A stretch of 64,000 nucleotides of DNA from Chitinophaga sp. CB10. Lineage in GTDB: Bacteria > Bacteroidota > Bacteroidia > Chitinophagales > Chitinophagaceae. The position numbers were made by a program, and so were the translations under genes. Below, one piece after another: positions 17,495-25,707 of the stretch; position 1 is the first letter of the stretch; each line of letters opens with the position of its first letter. The DNA lies in the NCBI GenBank assembly GCA_001870995.2, contig MLAV02000008.1:124001-188000 (forward strand), given 5' to 3'. Under the pieces are notes generated by a model. The model was not told the origin of the DNA. It saw only the letters and a program-made list of their open reading frames with translations, and did no database searches.

Positions 17495-20400
17495 ATGAAA
17501 GATAATCTTAATAAAGAATTTAAGCCTACCAGCTGGGCCATTGATAATAAGGTGAGCATTTATGTGGCCACCTTGTTCCTGGCCATCGCCGGTATCCTGG
17601 CTTACATCGACCGGCCGAAGGAACAATTTCCGGAGGTGGTCTTCCCGCAGTTTATCATCACAACGGTAAACCAGGGTACCTCCCCGGAGGATATGGAAAC
17701 CCTTGTGACCAAGCCGATCGAAAAACAACTGAACGGCATCAGCGGCGTTAAGAAGATCAAGAGTACCTCCATGCAGGACTTCTCCCTGATCAATATCGAG
17801 TTTAACGCCAATGAAGATATTGAGTCCGCCCGCCAGCAGGTGCGTGAAAAGGTGGATGACGCCAAGCGGGACCTGCCGCAAAACCTCACCCAGGACCCTT
17901 CGATACTCAAAATTGACGTATCGCAGATCCCCATTATGAACGTGAACCTATCGGGCGACTTTGACCTGCCTACGCTCAAACGCTATGCGGATGATATGCA
18001 GGACCGGATAGAATCGCTGAATGAAATCACCCGGGTGGATATCGTGGGCGCCCTGGAACGGGAGATCCAGATCAATGTAGACAAATACAAAATGGACGCG
18101 GCCCGGATCAGCTTCGATGATATCATCCTGGCTATCCAGGGGGAGAATATGACAATCTCCGGCGGGTTAGTGTCCATGGACGGGCAAAAACGAAGCCTCA
18201 GCGTTAAGGGCGAATATAAAGATCCGCGTCAGATCGCCAATATCATCGTGCGCGGCCAATCCGGCGCCACCGTGTATCTCCGCGATATTGCCGATGTGGT
18301 GGATGGCTTCCTCGAACAGGAAAGCTATGCGCGCCTCAACGGTAAAAACGTAATCACCCTCAACGTGATCAAGCAGAGCGGAAAGAACCTCATTGACGCC
18401 AGCGACAAGATCCGCGCTATCATCGAGGATATGCAGAAAAACCACCTGCCTAAAGGGCTGCATGTGACCATCACGGCCGACCAGTCCAAAGGTACCCGGG
18501 TAACCCTGCACGACCTCATCAACACCATTATCATTGGGTTCCTGCTCGTAACGCTGATCCTGATGTTCTTTATGGGCGCGGTGAACGCCATCTTCGTGGC
18601 GCTGTCCGTACCTATTTCCATGTTCATCGCGTTCCTGTTGCTGCCGATATACGGGTTTACCCTGAACATGATGGTGTTGTTCTCCTTCCTGCTGGCATTG
18701 GGTATCGTGGTGGATGATGCGATTGTGGTGATCGAAAACGTGCACCGTATTTTCAATGAAAGAAAGGACCTCGGTATTGTGAAAGCCGCCAAAATAGCGG
18801 CCGGCGAAGTGTTCCTGCCGGTATTTTCCGGAACGCTCACGGTACTGGCGCCATTCTTCCCGCTGCTGTTCTGGCCGGGCGTAATCGGTAAATTCATGTT
18901 CTTCCTGCCGGTAACGCTGATTACTACCCTGGGCGCATCCCTGGTGGTGGCTTATATTATCAACCCCGTGTTTGCGGTTGATTTTATGGACAGGCATGAA
19001 GGCGAGCATCACCCCAAACCGAAGTTTGATAAAAAGTTCAGGATACTCACTGCCGTATTTGCCGTAGTTGCGCTGATTGCCTATGCCAACAGCAGTCCGG
19101 GTGTGGGTAACTTCGTCATCTTTGTGTACCTGGTGATCGCCCTGGAAAAATTCTGGCTGGCCGGCATTGCCCGCAATTTCCAGCAGAAGTTCTGGCCAAG
19201 GGTGCAGGAGCGCTATAAACGTATTCTCGAATGGTGCCTGGTAGGATGGCGGCCTGTTTGGATATTGGTTGCCACATTTGGCCTGCTGATCGTGAGTATA
19301 ATGGTAACGGCTATACGAAATCCGAAAGTTGTGTTTTTCCCCCAGGCCGATCCGAACTTTATTTATACCTATATCCAGCTGCCTAACGGTACTGACCAGA
19401 AGTACACTGATTCCATCACGCATATCGTGGAGGACCGCATTACCAAAGTGGTAGGAGCCAATAACCCGATTGTGGAATCTATTATTTCCAACGTGGCGGT
19501 AGGCGCGGGAGATCCTAACGAAATGGATCAGAGTACGCAGCCGCAGAAAGGTAAAGTGACCGTCGCCTTTGTGGAGTTTGGAGCGAGGAAGGGGCAGTCG
19601 ACCGTACAATACCTCTCCAAAATCCGCGAAGCGGTGAAAGGTATCCCTGGCGCGAACATCACGGTAGAGCAGGAGCAGGGCGGACCTCCAACCGGTAAAC
19701 CGATCAATATTGAAATTACCGGCGATGAGTTTAACGACCTGACTGCAACTTCGTTCAGGCTTAAACGTTACCTGGACTCCCTGCATATCGACGGGGTAGA
19801 GGAGCTGAAGAGCGATTTTGAAGATAACAAGCCGGAAGTGATCATCAATGTGGACAGGGAGCGGGCCAACAAGGAGGGCATCTCCACCCGCGTCATCGGC
19901 GGAACCTTGCGTACGGCCCTGTTTGGGGCGGAAGCCTCCAAGATCCGCGATGCGGACGATGAGTACAAGATCATGGTAAGGTTACGGGAGGACCAGCGCA
20001 ATAACATCAACAACCTGATGAACCTGAATATCGTGTACCGGGATATGAATATGGGCGGAGCGGTAAGGCAGGTGCCGTTATCAGCGGTGGCCGATATCCA
20101 GTATTCCAATACCTACGCAGGTATCAAACGTATCGATCAGAAACGTGTAATCACCCTGCATTCCAACGTGCTGACCGGCTATAACGCCAACGAGGTAGTG
20201 CAGCAGATACAGCGGGCTATCAACGATTTCTCCCATACCCCGGATGTGACCATCCGGATGACGGGTGAGCAGGAGGACCAGATGGAGACCATGAACTTCC
20301 TGATGATGGCCATGCTGGGAGCATTCGGCCTGATGCTGATGATCATGGTGACCCAGTTTAACTCCGTAGGCCGCCCGGCAATTATCCTCCTGGAAATCCT

Positions 20401-21043
20401 GTTCAGTATCATAGGAGTGTTTCTTGGATTCAGCATTTTCGGAATGGATATCTCCATTGTGATGACCGGTGTGGGTATTATGGCCCTGGCGGGTATCGTG
20501 GTGAGGAATGGTATTGTGTTGGTAGAATTTACAGACCTGCTGATCCAGCAGGATGCCAAGGTCTACGACGCCGTCGTGGAAGCGGGCAGGACCCGTATGA
20601 CGCCGGTATTGCTGACTGCTATTGCGGCTATACTGGGGCTGATCCCGCTGGCGGTAGGGTTCAATATTGACTTCGAAGGGCTGTTTACGCACTTCAAACC
20701 TAATATATATTTCGGAGGGGATAACGTGGCGTTCTGGGGGCCGCTGGCCTGGACGATGGTGTTCGGGTTGATTTTTGCGACGTTCCTTACCCTGATCCTG
20801 GTGCCGGTAATGTATGCCATGAACAAGCGTTCCATAGATGTGCTGGATTATCATCACCTGCCGAGGGGTCTGAAGTACATTCCTTTCCTGGTATTGATTA
20901 TCAAGCTGTTTACCAAGCGCAGCGTGGTAAGGCAGATGCACGATCCGGAGTATGTATCGCCCAGGCCTTACCATTTCTTCAACAAGCCGGAAGAGGCGCC
21001 GCAGCCGGCAAAGGGGAAACTGGATAAAGTGACGATGAATTAG
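17495..21043 (+). CDS. RND family multidrug efflux pump permease (HAE1 type)
   Basis: An 1182-residue proton-driven inner-membrane pump, about 130 residues longer than AcrB. The proton-relay pair falls at D407-D408 in GIVVDDAIVVIEN, the same numbering as AcrB. In TM10 the position of AcrB K940 is arginine (R1004 in GIVVRNGIVLVEF). Extra length comes from an insertion between TM6 and the second porter half (EGEHHPKPKFDKK, with an additional hydrophobic stretch) and from loops near the last helices (EGLFTHFKPNIYFGG), plus a C-terminal tail. Substrates cannot be inferred. It is the last gene of the operon and is followed by a strong terminator. Confidence 0.93.
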   Translation: MKDNLNKEFKPTSWAIDNKVSIYVATLFLAIAGILAYIDRPKEQFPEVVFPQFIITTVNQGTSPEDMETLVTKPIEKQLNGISGVKKIKSTSMQDFSLINIEFNANEDIESARQQVREKVDDAKRDLPQNLTQDPSILKIDVSQIPIMNVNLSGDFDLPTLKRYADDMQDRIESLNEITRVDIVGALEREIQINVDKYKMDAARISFDDIILAIQGENMTISGGLVSMDGQKRSLSVKGEYKDPRQIANIIVRGQSGATVYLRDIADVVDGFLEQESYARLNGKNVITLNVIKQSGKNLIDASDKIRAIIEDMQKNHLPKGLHVTITADQSKGTRVTLHDLINTIIIGFLLVTLILMFFMGAVNAIFVALSVPISMFIAFLLLPIYGFTLNMMVLFSFLLALGIVVDDAIVVIENVHRIFNERKDLGIVKAAKIAAGEVFLPVFSGTLTVLAPFFPLLFWPGVIGKFMFFLPVTLITTLGASLVVAYIINPVFAVDFMDRHEGEHHPKPKFDKKFRILTAVFAVVALIAYANSSPGVGNFVIFVYLVIALEKFWLAGIARNFQQKFWPRVQERYKRILEWCLVGWRPVWILVATFGLLIVSIMVTAIRNPKVVFFPQADPNFIYTYIQLPNGTDQKYTDSITHIVEDRITKVVGANNPIVESIISNVAVGAGDPNEMDQSTQPQKGKVTVAFVEFGARKGQSTVQYLSKIREAVKGIPGANITVEQEQGGPPTGKPINIEITGDEFNDLTATSFRLKRYLDSLHIDGVEELKSDFEDNKPEVIINVDRERANKEGISTRVIGGTLRTALFGAEASKIRDADDEYKIMVRLREDQRNNINNLMNLNIVYRDMNMGGAVRQVPLSAVADIQYSNTYAGIKRIDQKRVITLHSNVLTGYNANEVVQQIQRAINDFSHTPDVTIRMTGEQEDQMETMNFLMMAMLGAFGLMLMIMVTQFNSVGRPAIILLEILFSIIGVFLGFSIFGMDISIVMTGVGIMALAGIVVRNGIVLVEFTDLLIQQDAKVYDAVVEAGRTRMTPVLLTAIAAILGLIPLAVGFNIDFEGLFTHFKPNIYFGGDNVAFWGPLAWTMVFGLIFATFLTLILVPVMYAMNKRSIDVLDYHHLPRGLKYIPFLVLIIKLFTKRSVVRQMHDPEYVSPRPYHFFNKPEEAPQPAKGKLDKVTMN

Positions 21044-21090
21044 ACGATATCGATTTTTTTTATACAGTGTAACAGTTGTAGGTTAACAAT

Positions 21091-21122
21091 AACCGTCCTG
21101 ATTCTTCGGGACGGTTTTTTTT
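21091..21122 (+). terminator. Intrinsic terminator of the efflux operon
   Basis: AACCGTCC (21091-21098) pairs with GGACGGTT (21109-21116), followed by an uninterrupted T run. Confidence 0.88.
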
Positions 21123-21437
21123 ATTATATTTGGGAAAAACCGGTAAATTTATCCTGATTAACAAATTTTAACATTTGGAAGTGGCTGCATTTCGACAGCC
21201 TTTATTACTTTTGGCGCTCAGATTGTTTTTCACGTTACTAGCCTTGTATATCCTAAGCCACGTAACCACGTAAAGTAGTGATTACCAATAGAAAACGTTC
21301 TGACTAAAACAGTTATGACCTGTTTGCCTGTTTATAGAGAAATAACGAGATTCGTAAAAAAAAGAGAAGATAAGTAGATATTTAACGGGTAAGGTAGAGC
21401 AGCCATTAAAAGATTATAGGTATAAGATTGGAAGACC
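21123..21437 (+). promoter_or_regulatory. Long upstream region / leader of kynU
   Basis: This 315-bp AT-rich stretch has no credible ORF. TACTTTTG at 21206-21213 fits the TAnnTTTG -7 box, and a small inverted repeat GGCTG/CAGCC (21183-21187 and 21196-21200) lies just upstream. If this promoter is used, the mRNA leader is about 220 nt. A second weak inverted repeat (GTTAC near 21234, GTAAC near 21263) lies in the leader. I recognise no known riboswitch. Confidence 0.35.
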
Positions 21438-22706
21438 ATGGAGTACGTAGCATCGTTAGCATATGCTAAAGAGCAGGACCAAAAGGATCCGTTAAGAAAG
21501 TTTAGAGAGCAGTTTTTATTTCCTCAACGCAAAGGCAAGGACGCAATATATTTATGTGGAAATTCGTTGGGATTACAGCCAGGGAATGTAAAAGCAGCAA
21601 TTGAGCAGGAGTTGGCGGACTGGCAGCAGTGCGCGGTAGAAGGTTACTGGGGGGCAAAAAATCCCTGGTTATACTACCAGCAGTATTGCAGCAAGCCCCT
21701 GACCTCGATCATGGGGGCCAGCCAGCAGGAGCTAACGGTGATGAATACACTGACGGTGAACTTACATTTTATGATGTTAAGTTTCTACCGGCCAACCAAA
21801 CAGCGGTTTAAGGTGTTAATGGAAGCAGGAGCATTTCCCAGTGATCAATATGCAGTAGAAACCCAGGTTAAGTATCATGGATTTGACCCTGAGAGCGCGA
21901 TTATAGAGGTTTCACCCCGACCCGGCGAACATTTGATCAGAACCGAAGATATTTTAGAAATTATTAACAGAGAAAGTAATAGTTTAGCATTAGTTTTATT
22001 TGGAGGAATAAATTATTATACCGGGCAGTTTTTTGATATCCCGGCAATCACAGCTGCTGCGCACCAAGCAGGTGCATATGCAGGTTTCGACCTGGCGCAC
22101 GTGGCAGGCAATATTCCGGTAGAACTGCATGATTGGGACGTAGATTTTGCCGTATGGTGTTCTTATAAGTACCTGAACGGAGGTCCCGGCGCTGTAGGCG
22201 GCGCTTTTGTACATGAAAAACATGCCGGCAACCGCGGTTTCCCCCGCTTAGGTGGCTGGTGGGGCAATGAAGAGAGCGTAAGATTTAAAATGGAAAAAGG
22301 TTTTGTGCCTAAAGACAACGCCGAAGGTTGGCAACAAAGCACCGCCCAGGTGTTCAACATGGTTAGCTTAAAGGCATCCCTGGAATTATTTGAAGAAGCC
22401 GGTATAAAGGCTTTAAGGAATAAAAGCATCGGAATGACCAACTATCTGGAGTTCCTGCTGAAACAATTGAAAGGCATAAATTTCGAAATTATTACACCTA
22501 ATAATTGTAATGAACGTGGCGCACAACTATCTTTGTTATTCAAGGATAAAGGAAAAGAGATACATCAACAGATGACTGACGCCGGTATCATCGTGGACTG
22601 GCGGGAACCCGGAGTAATTAGGGTTTCACCGGCTCCAATGTATAACTCTTATCAGGATGTGTTTCATTTTTATGAAATCATAGCAAATATTGCTTCAAAC
22701 GCTTAA
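21438..22706 (+). CDS. kynU: Kynureninase
   Basis: A 422-residue PLP enzyme that cleaves kynurenine or 3-hydroxykynurenine to anthranilate or 3-hydroxyanthranilate plus alanine. The family start IYLCGNSLGLQP (residues 37-48) and the PLP-lysine motif CSYKYLNGGPG with K244 are intact, as is the late GGWWGNEESVRFKM loop. No other kynurenine-pathway gene is in the window. The first half of the gene uses many AT-rich codons (TTA, AGA, AAT) unlike the CTG- and CGC-rich neighbours, and the second half returns to the local style. It ends 9 bp before the RGG-2H gene and may be co-transcribed with it. Confidence 0.95.
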   Translation: MEYVASLAYAKEQDQKDPLRKFREQFLFPQRKGKDAIYLCGNSLGLQPGNVKAAIEQELADWQQCAVEGYWGAKNPWLYYQQYCSKPLTSIMGASQQELTVMNTLTVNLHFMMLSFYRPTKQRFKVLMEAGAFPSDQYAVETQVKYHGFDPESAIIEVSPRPGEHLIRTEDILEIINRESNSLALVLFGGINYYTGQFFDIPAITAAAHQAGAYAGFDLAHVAGNIPVELHDWDVDFAVWCSYKYLNGGPGAVGGAFVHEKHAGNRGFPRLGGWWGNEESVRFKMEKGFVPKDNAEGWQQSTAQVFNMVSLKASLELFEEAGIKALRNKSIGMTNYLEFLLKQLKGINFEIITPNNCNERGAQLSLLFKDKGKEIHQQMTDAGIIVDWREPGVIRVSPAPMYNSYQDVFHFYEIIANIASNA

Positions 22707-22715
22707 TTAAGTAAG

Positions 22716-24038
22716 ATGAATTTTGAGAGAAACGAACGCCCCCGCAGGCCCTACTCTTCTGATACCAACAAAGAGAATGATCCCAATAAGGAGAGAGGTG
22801 ACTTCAAACCCAACTTAAACAGTGAGCGGGAGGGTGGAAAACCCGACTACAACAGCGGAGACCGCGAAAGCCGTCCGAGCTACAATGGAGACCGTGATGG
22901 CGGGTATCGCCAGCGCGATTACAATCGTGACAGTTACAACCGCGAAGGCGGTGGTGGCTACGGCCGCGGTGGCGGCGGTTACGACCGTGGAAACAGTTAC
23001 AACCGGGAAGGTGGTGGCTACAATCGCGAAGGCGGTGGTGGCGGCTATCGCGATGGTGGTGGCTATAACCGTGAAGGCGGTGGAGGCTACGACCGTGGAG
23101 GCGATGGCGGTTACAATCGCGGCGGCGGTGGTTACGACCGTGGTGGTGGCTATGACCGTGGCGGCGGTGGTTACAACCGTGGCGGCGGCGGATACGACCG
23201 TGGCGGTGGATATGACCGTGGCGGCGGATACGATCGCGGCGGCGGTGGTGGATACGACCGTGGCGGCGGCGGTGGTTACAATCGCGGCGGTGGCGGCGGT
23301 GGTTATGACCGCGGCGGTGGCGGCGGTTACAATCGCGGCGGCGGTGGTGGATACGACCGTGGCGGCGGTGGTGGTTACAATCGCGGCGGTGGCGGCGGTG
23401 GTTATAATCGCGGTGGTGGCGGTGGCTACAATCGCGGTGGTGGACGCCAGAACGTTCAACGTCGTAAACCGGAACCAAAACCAGATAATAAAATCTACTT
23501 TATCGCGCTCCTGCCAACCGCAGAAGTAGGTAAAGAAATCATAAAAATCAAACAGGAATTCGCAGAGCAATACGGCCCTGTTTACGCACTGAAAGTATTA
23601 CCGCACATTACCCTGCAGGTGCCTTTCACCGCTGACCCGGCCCTGGAAAAAGCCTTCTGCGATGAACTCACCGAGTTCGCGAAAACACAGGCGCCTTTCG
23701 AAGTGTCGCTCAACGGTTTCGGTACATTCCCGAACAAACAAAACCGTGTGCTCTTCATTAACGTGGAAAAGAGCGAAACCATGTCGGCTATGCACCGTCA
23801 GCTGATCAACTTCCTGCGTAAGGAATTTGGCTTCAGTACGATGCTGGCACGTACCGGGTTCACGCCGCACGTTACCGTGGCCTTCAAAGACCTGGACGAC
23901 GAACAGTTCAATAAAGCATGGCCTGAATACGAAAACAAAGAGTATAAGGCTACCTTTAAAGTGAACAACCTTTACTTCCTCCGCCATAACGGCAAATCCT
24001 GGGAAGTACTGCAGAAATGCAAACTCGGCGGCGCTTAA
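22716..24038 (+). CDS. 2H phosphoesterase (2'-5' RNA ligase family) with Gly/Tyr/Arg-rich disordered N-terminus
   Basis: A 440-residue two-part protein. Residues 1-75 are hydrophilic and charged. Residues about 75-246 are roughly 22 imperfect units of Y-(D/N)-R-G(3-6), an RGG-like intrinsically disordered tract. From residue 258 a compact domain begins (NKIYFIALLP) with the two HxT signatures of the 2H superfamily: PHIT (H297, T299) and PHVT (H385, T387). 2H enzymes act on 2',3'-cyclic or 2'-5' RNA phosphodiesters. RGG/YGG tracts in other organisms bind RNA and drive condensates, so an RNA-associated role is plausible, but the exact activity is unknown. A strong terminator follows. Confidence 0.85.
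   Translation: MNFERNERPRRPYSSDTNKENDPNKERGDFKPNLNSEREGGKPDYNSGDRESRPSYNGDRDGGYRQRDYNRDSYNREGGGGYGRGGGGYDRGNSYNREGGGYNREGGGGGYRDGGGYNREGGGGYDRGGDGGYNRGGGGYDRGGGYDRGGGGYNRGGGGYDRGGGYDRGGGYDRGGGGGYDRGGGGGYNRGGGGGGYDRGGGGGYNRGGGGGYDRGGGGGYNRGGGGGGYNRGGGGGYNRGGGRQNVQRRKPEPKPDNKIYFIALLPTAEVGKEIIKIKQEFAEQYGPVYALKVLPHITLQVPFTADPALEKAFCDELTEFAKTQAPFEVSLNGFGTFPNKQNRVLFINVEKSETMSAMHRQLINFLRKEFGFSTMLARTGFTPHVTVAFKDLDDEQFNKAWPEYENKEYKATFKVNNLYFLRHNGKSWEVLQKCKLGGA
22936..23443 (+). repeat. In-frame tandem repeat encoding Y-(D/N)-R-Gly units
   Basis: About 500 bp of degenerate 18-27-bp units built from TAC/TAT, GAC/AAT, CGT/CGC and runs of GGC/GGT. Synonymous codons vary between units, which argues for selection on the protein rather than a very recent expansion. 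Late units contain five or six glycines, early ones three or four with Glu instead of the first Gly. Confidence 0.85.
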
Positions 24039-24061
24039 CCGGCAGCCGTCTGAAAATAATA

Positions 24062-24095
24062 AAGGGTCCGTACTTCCAGTGCGGACCTTTTTTTT
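24062..24095 (+). terminator. Intrinsic terminator after the 2H phosphoesterase gene
   Basis: GGTCCGTAC and GTGCGGACC arms (24065-24073 and 24079-24087) with a 5-nt loop, followed by eight T residues. Confidence 0.9.
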
Positions 24096-24096
24096 A

Positions 24097-24117
24097 TTGC
24101 AATAGCCCCTATTGCAA
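24097..24117. repeat. Perfect 9-bp inverted repeat
   Basis: TTGCAATAG (24097-24105) and CTATTGCAA (24109-24117) surround CCC. No U-tract follows in either direction, so it is not an evident terminator. It lies immediately after the preceding terminator. Role unknown. Confidence 0.5.
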
Positions 24118-24160
24118 AATGGGGGTAGCGCAATCCGCCGTTACAGCCCGGCGGATCACA

Positions 24161-24274
24161 CTACAGCATACAACTGAATATCAATATCATCATTAATACC
24201 CAGCTGATACCCAAACATGCATAGGCTACAAATACTTCCCGGCCGGAACCGGCTAACTTCGTATGTCCGTTCAT
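24161..24274 (-). CDS. Possible 37-residue single-span membrane peptide
   Basis: An ATG at 24274 opens a 37-codon frame. The first 13 residues are polar (MNGHTKLAGSGRE), and the rest is one continuous hydrophobic helix ending in FSCML. An 8-bp hairpin (ATCCGCCG at 24133-24140, CGGCGGAT at 24149-24156) lies 4 bp past the stop, and a perfect palindrome ACGACGTCGT (24289-24298) lies 14 bp upstream of the start. Polar-then-hydrophobic order is typical of small bacterial membrane proteins, but no ribosome-binding site or homologue can be claimed. It may be chance. Confidence 0.4.
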   Translation of the reverse strand: MNGHTKLAGSGREVFVAYACLGISWVLMMILIFSCML

Positions 24275-24379
24275 GTACTTTTATTATTACGACGTCGTGA
24301 TGGCGATTTACCCCTATCTGTACAGAAAAATAAACAAGTGAGGAGTGCATACAATAACCGTTTTACAGGCATCCGCCGC

Positions 24380-24426
24380 AGTGGGAGAGCAGCGCCGGAG
24401 TCGCTTAAGGGCCGCGTTGCGCCACT
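24380..24426. other. GC-rich imperfect hairpin in a gene-poor gap
   Basis: In an otherwise AT-rich gap, AGTGG (24380-24384) pairs with CCACT (24422-24426), and GCAGCGCCGG (24389-24398) pairs with CCGCGTTGC (24112-offset position 24412-24420) with one G-U pair and one bulge. The total is about 14 pairs around a 13-nt loop. It could be a structured RNA or part of one. No known RNA family was recognised. Confidence 0.3.
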
Positions 24427-24440
24427 TCAGAAAAGTTGGA

Positions 24441-24488
24441 AAAAAAACCAAAAAAAAGAAGCCGGTAGTATAGACATACTGCCGGCTT
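24441..24488 (-). terminator. Minus-strand intrinsic terminator with no evident gene upstream
   Basis: AAGCCGG(T)AGTAT at 24459-24471 and ATACTGCCGGCTT at 24476-24488 form a 13-bp stem with a 4-nt loop. On the minus strand it is followed by two long T runs. No recognised minus-strand gene ends here: the next one upstream, the Bax-inhibitor gene, has its own terminator at 24633-24658. Confidence 0.65.
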
Positions 24489-24502
24489 TATGATTAACCC
24501 CT

Positions 24503-24600
24503 ATGAAAACCAACTATTGCTCTTTGGCTATAATTGTACTATTGCTTTCTATATACCAATTTTGCAAACACGGTGCCATAAAATGATGACAGCCTGCCAT
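24503..24600. other. Two overlapping tiny ORFs between terminators, orientation uncertain
   Basis: On the plus strand 24503-24586 encodes 27 residues beginning MKTNYCSLAIIVLLLS, signal-peptide-like. On the minus strand 24514-24600 encodes 28 residues beginning MAGCHHFMAPC with two Cys and two His. The minus-strand terminator at 24441-24488 favours transcription in the minus direction. Neither ORF can be accepted without comparative data, and the locus may be a small RNA. Confidence 0.25.
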
Positions 24601-24632
24601 TTAACAATTCTTTTGGTTCAGTTTAACAAAAT

Positions 24633-24658
24633 AAAAAACCCGCCGGATGACCGGCGGG
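24633..24658 (-). terminator. Intrinsic terminator of the Bax-inhibitor-1 gene
   Basis: CCCGCCGG and CCGGCGGG (24639-24646 and 24651-24658) with an ATGA loop. The T run is on the minus-strand 3' side. Confidence 0.9.
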
Positions 24659-24684
24659 CGCTGTAAATACTTTATTAGAGCGAC

Positions 24685-25422
24685 TTATCGTCTGTTTAAC
24701 TTACTCAGTAAGCGGAGGATTTCCAGGTACAACCATACCAGTGTTACCATCAAACCAAAGGAGGCATACCATTCGAAATACTTAGGCGCGCCTTGTGCTA
24801 CTCCCTGCTCGATCATATCAAAATCAAGGATCAGGTTCAGCGCAGCAATGGCCACCACGATCAGGCTGAACACAATGCCAAATGTACCGCTGCCGAAAAT
24901 TAATGGCATATCGATGTTAAACATGCGCAGCACCATAGCTACCAGGTAAAAGATGCCAATACCCAGTGTAGCGGTGATGATGATAGATTTAAAACGCTCC
25001 GTTGCACGGATCACGCCAACGCGGTATAAGATCAGCATGGCGATAAATACGCCAAAGGTGAGTCCTACAGCCTGCATAACGATGCCATGCGATTGTGCAT
25101 TGTAAACAGCTGAAACTGCGCCAAGGAATAAGCCCTCAGTCAGTGCATATGCAGGCGCCAGGTAACCGGCCCATTCTTTCTTAAAAATAATGATCAGCGC
25201 GAGTACAAAACCACCCAACGCACCGCCAATCATCAGTGGAAACGCATTGCCAGTGCCCATCGCGAACTGCCCCCAGGAAAATACGGCAGCCGCTATCAGC
25301 AACAATAGCATGAAAGACATTTTGTTAACAGTACCACGGATGGTCATGGCTTCCCCTTGCTGAGCCGCCTTGTTAAACATGCTCTCCTTCAATACAGGGT
25401 TGTTCGATTGAAATAATGCCAT
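24685..25422 (-). CDS. Bax inhibitor-1/YccA family membrane protein
   Basis: A 245-residue integral membrane protein with seven hydrophobic segments, beginning at about residue 48 and ending near LVTLVWLYLEILRLLSKL. The YLAPAYALTEGLFLGAVSAVY segment and the C-terminal LNLILDFDMIEQG (with conserved acidic residues in the sixth helix) are hallmarks of the BI-1/YccA (TMBIM) family. Bacterial members are pH-sensitive calcium leak channels or modulators of the membrane protease FtsH. Which applies here is unknown. It is monocistronic, with its own terminator. Confidence 0.92.
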   Translation of the reverse strand: MALFQSNNPVLKESMFNKAAQQGEAMTIRGTVNKMSFMLLLLIAAAVFSWGQFAMGTGNAFPLMIGGALGGFVLALIIIFKKEWAGYLAPAYALTEGLFLGAVSAVYNAQSHGIVMQAVGLTFGVFIAMLILYRVGVIRATERFKSIIITATLGIGIFYLVAMVLRMFNIDMPLIFGSGTFGIVFSLIVVAIAALNLILDFDMIEQGVAQGAPKYFEWYASFGLMVTLVWLYLEILRLLSKLNRR

Positions 25423-25599
25423 AGATATGAGTTTAAAATTATACCTGCCAAATTACAACTTCCACCTGATACATAACTATTCTATATATAATTTTTAGAG
25501 AAATATTAGCATTTGCCCGGGAATAACTTCTGGTTATCACCCATAACAAGAAGTAATAGCAATCAGCACTTTGGGTTATAATAGTCTACCAACTTTGTG

Positions 25600-25607
25600 T
25601 ACTTTTG
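25600..25607 (+). promoter_or_regulatory. Candidate -7 box of the korA promoter
   Basis: TACTTTTG is a full TAnnTTTG match, 100 bp upstream of the korA start. No convincing -33 element is visible. Confidence 0.4.
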
Positions 25608-25707
25608 TGCCTGAAGGGCGGCAAGGCCAATTTTTGAGTGGGATTACTACCTGCCGATTGCCTAAATTTACACCCTGATAAAAGATATACCTTAAAAAGA
25701 TCAATAG

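Noticed and set aside
18167..19786. 539-residue antisense frame inside the RND permease gene
   Set aside because: It lies wholly within a well-recognised pump gene and has low-complexity His/Gln-rich composition without family features.
21215..21437. Riboswitch in the kynU leader
   Set aside because: Only weak inverted repeats are visible and no known riboswitch core was recognised; left as an unexplained leader.
22936..23443. Repeat array examined as a possible CRISPR
   Set aside because: Units are contiguous, in frame and vary synonymously, with no unique spacers; it encodes a glycine-rich protein tract.
22815..23570. Long antisense frames, Val/Thr/Ala- or His/Arg-rich, across the glycine repeat
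   Set aside because: They arise because GGC/GGT-rich DNA has few stops in any frame; the real product is the plus-strand 2H phosphoesterase.
24097..24117. 9-bp palindrome considered as a terminator
   Set aside because: There is no U-tract on either strand, and a proper terminator lies directly before it.
24378..24426. tRNA-like D-arm sequence (AGTGGGAGAGC) in the gap
   Set aside because: No T-arm (TTCRA), no acceptor stem and no proper anticodon stem could be built around it.
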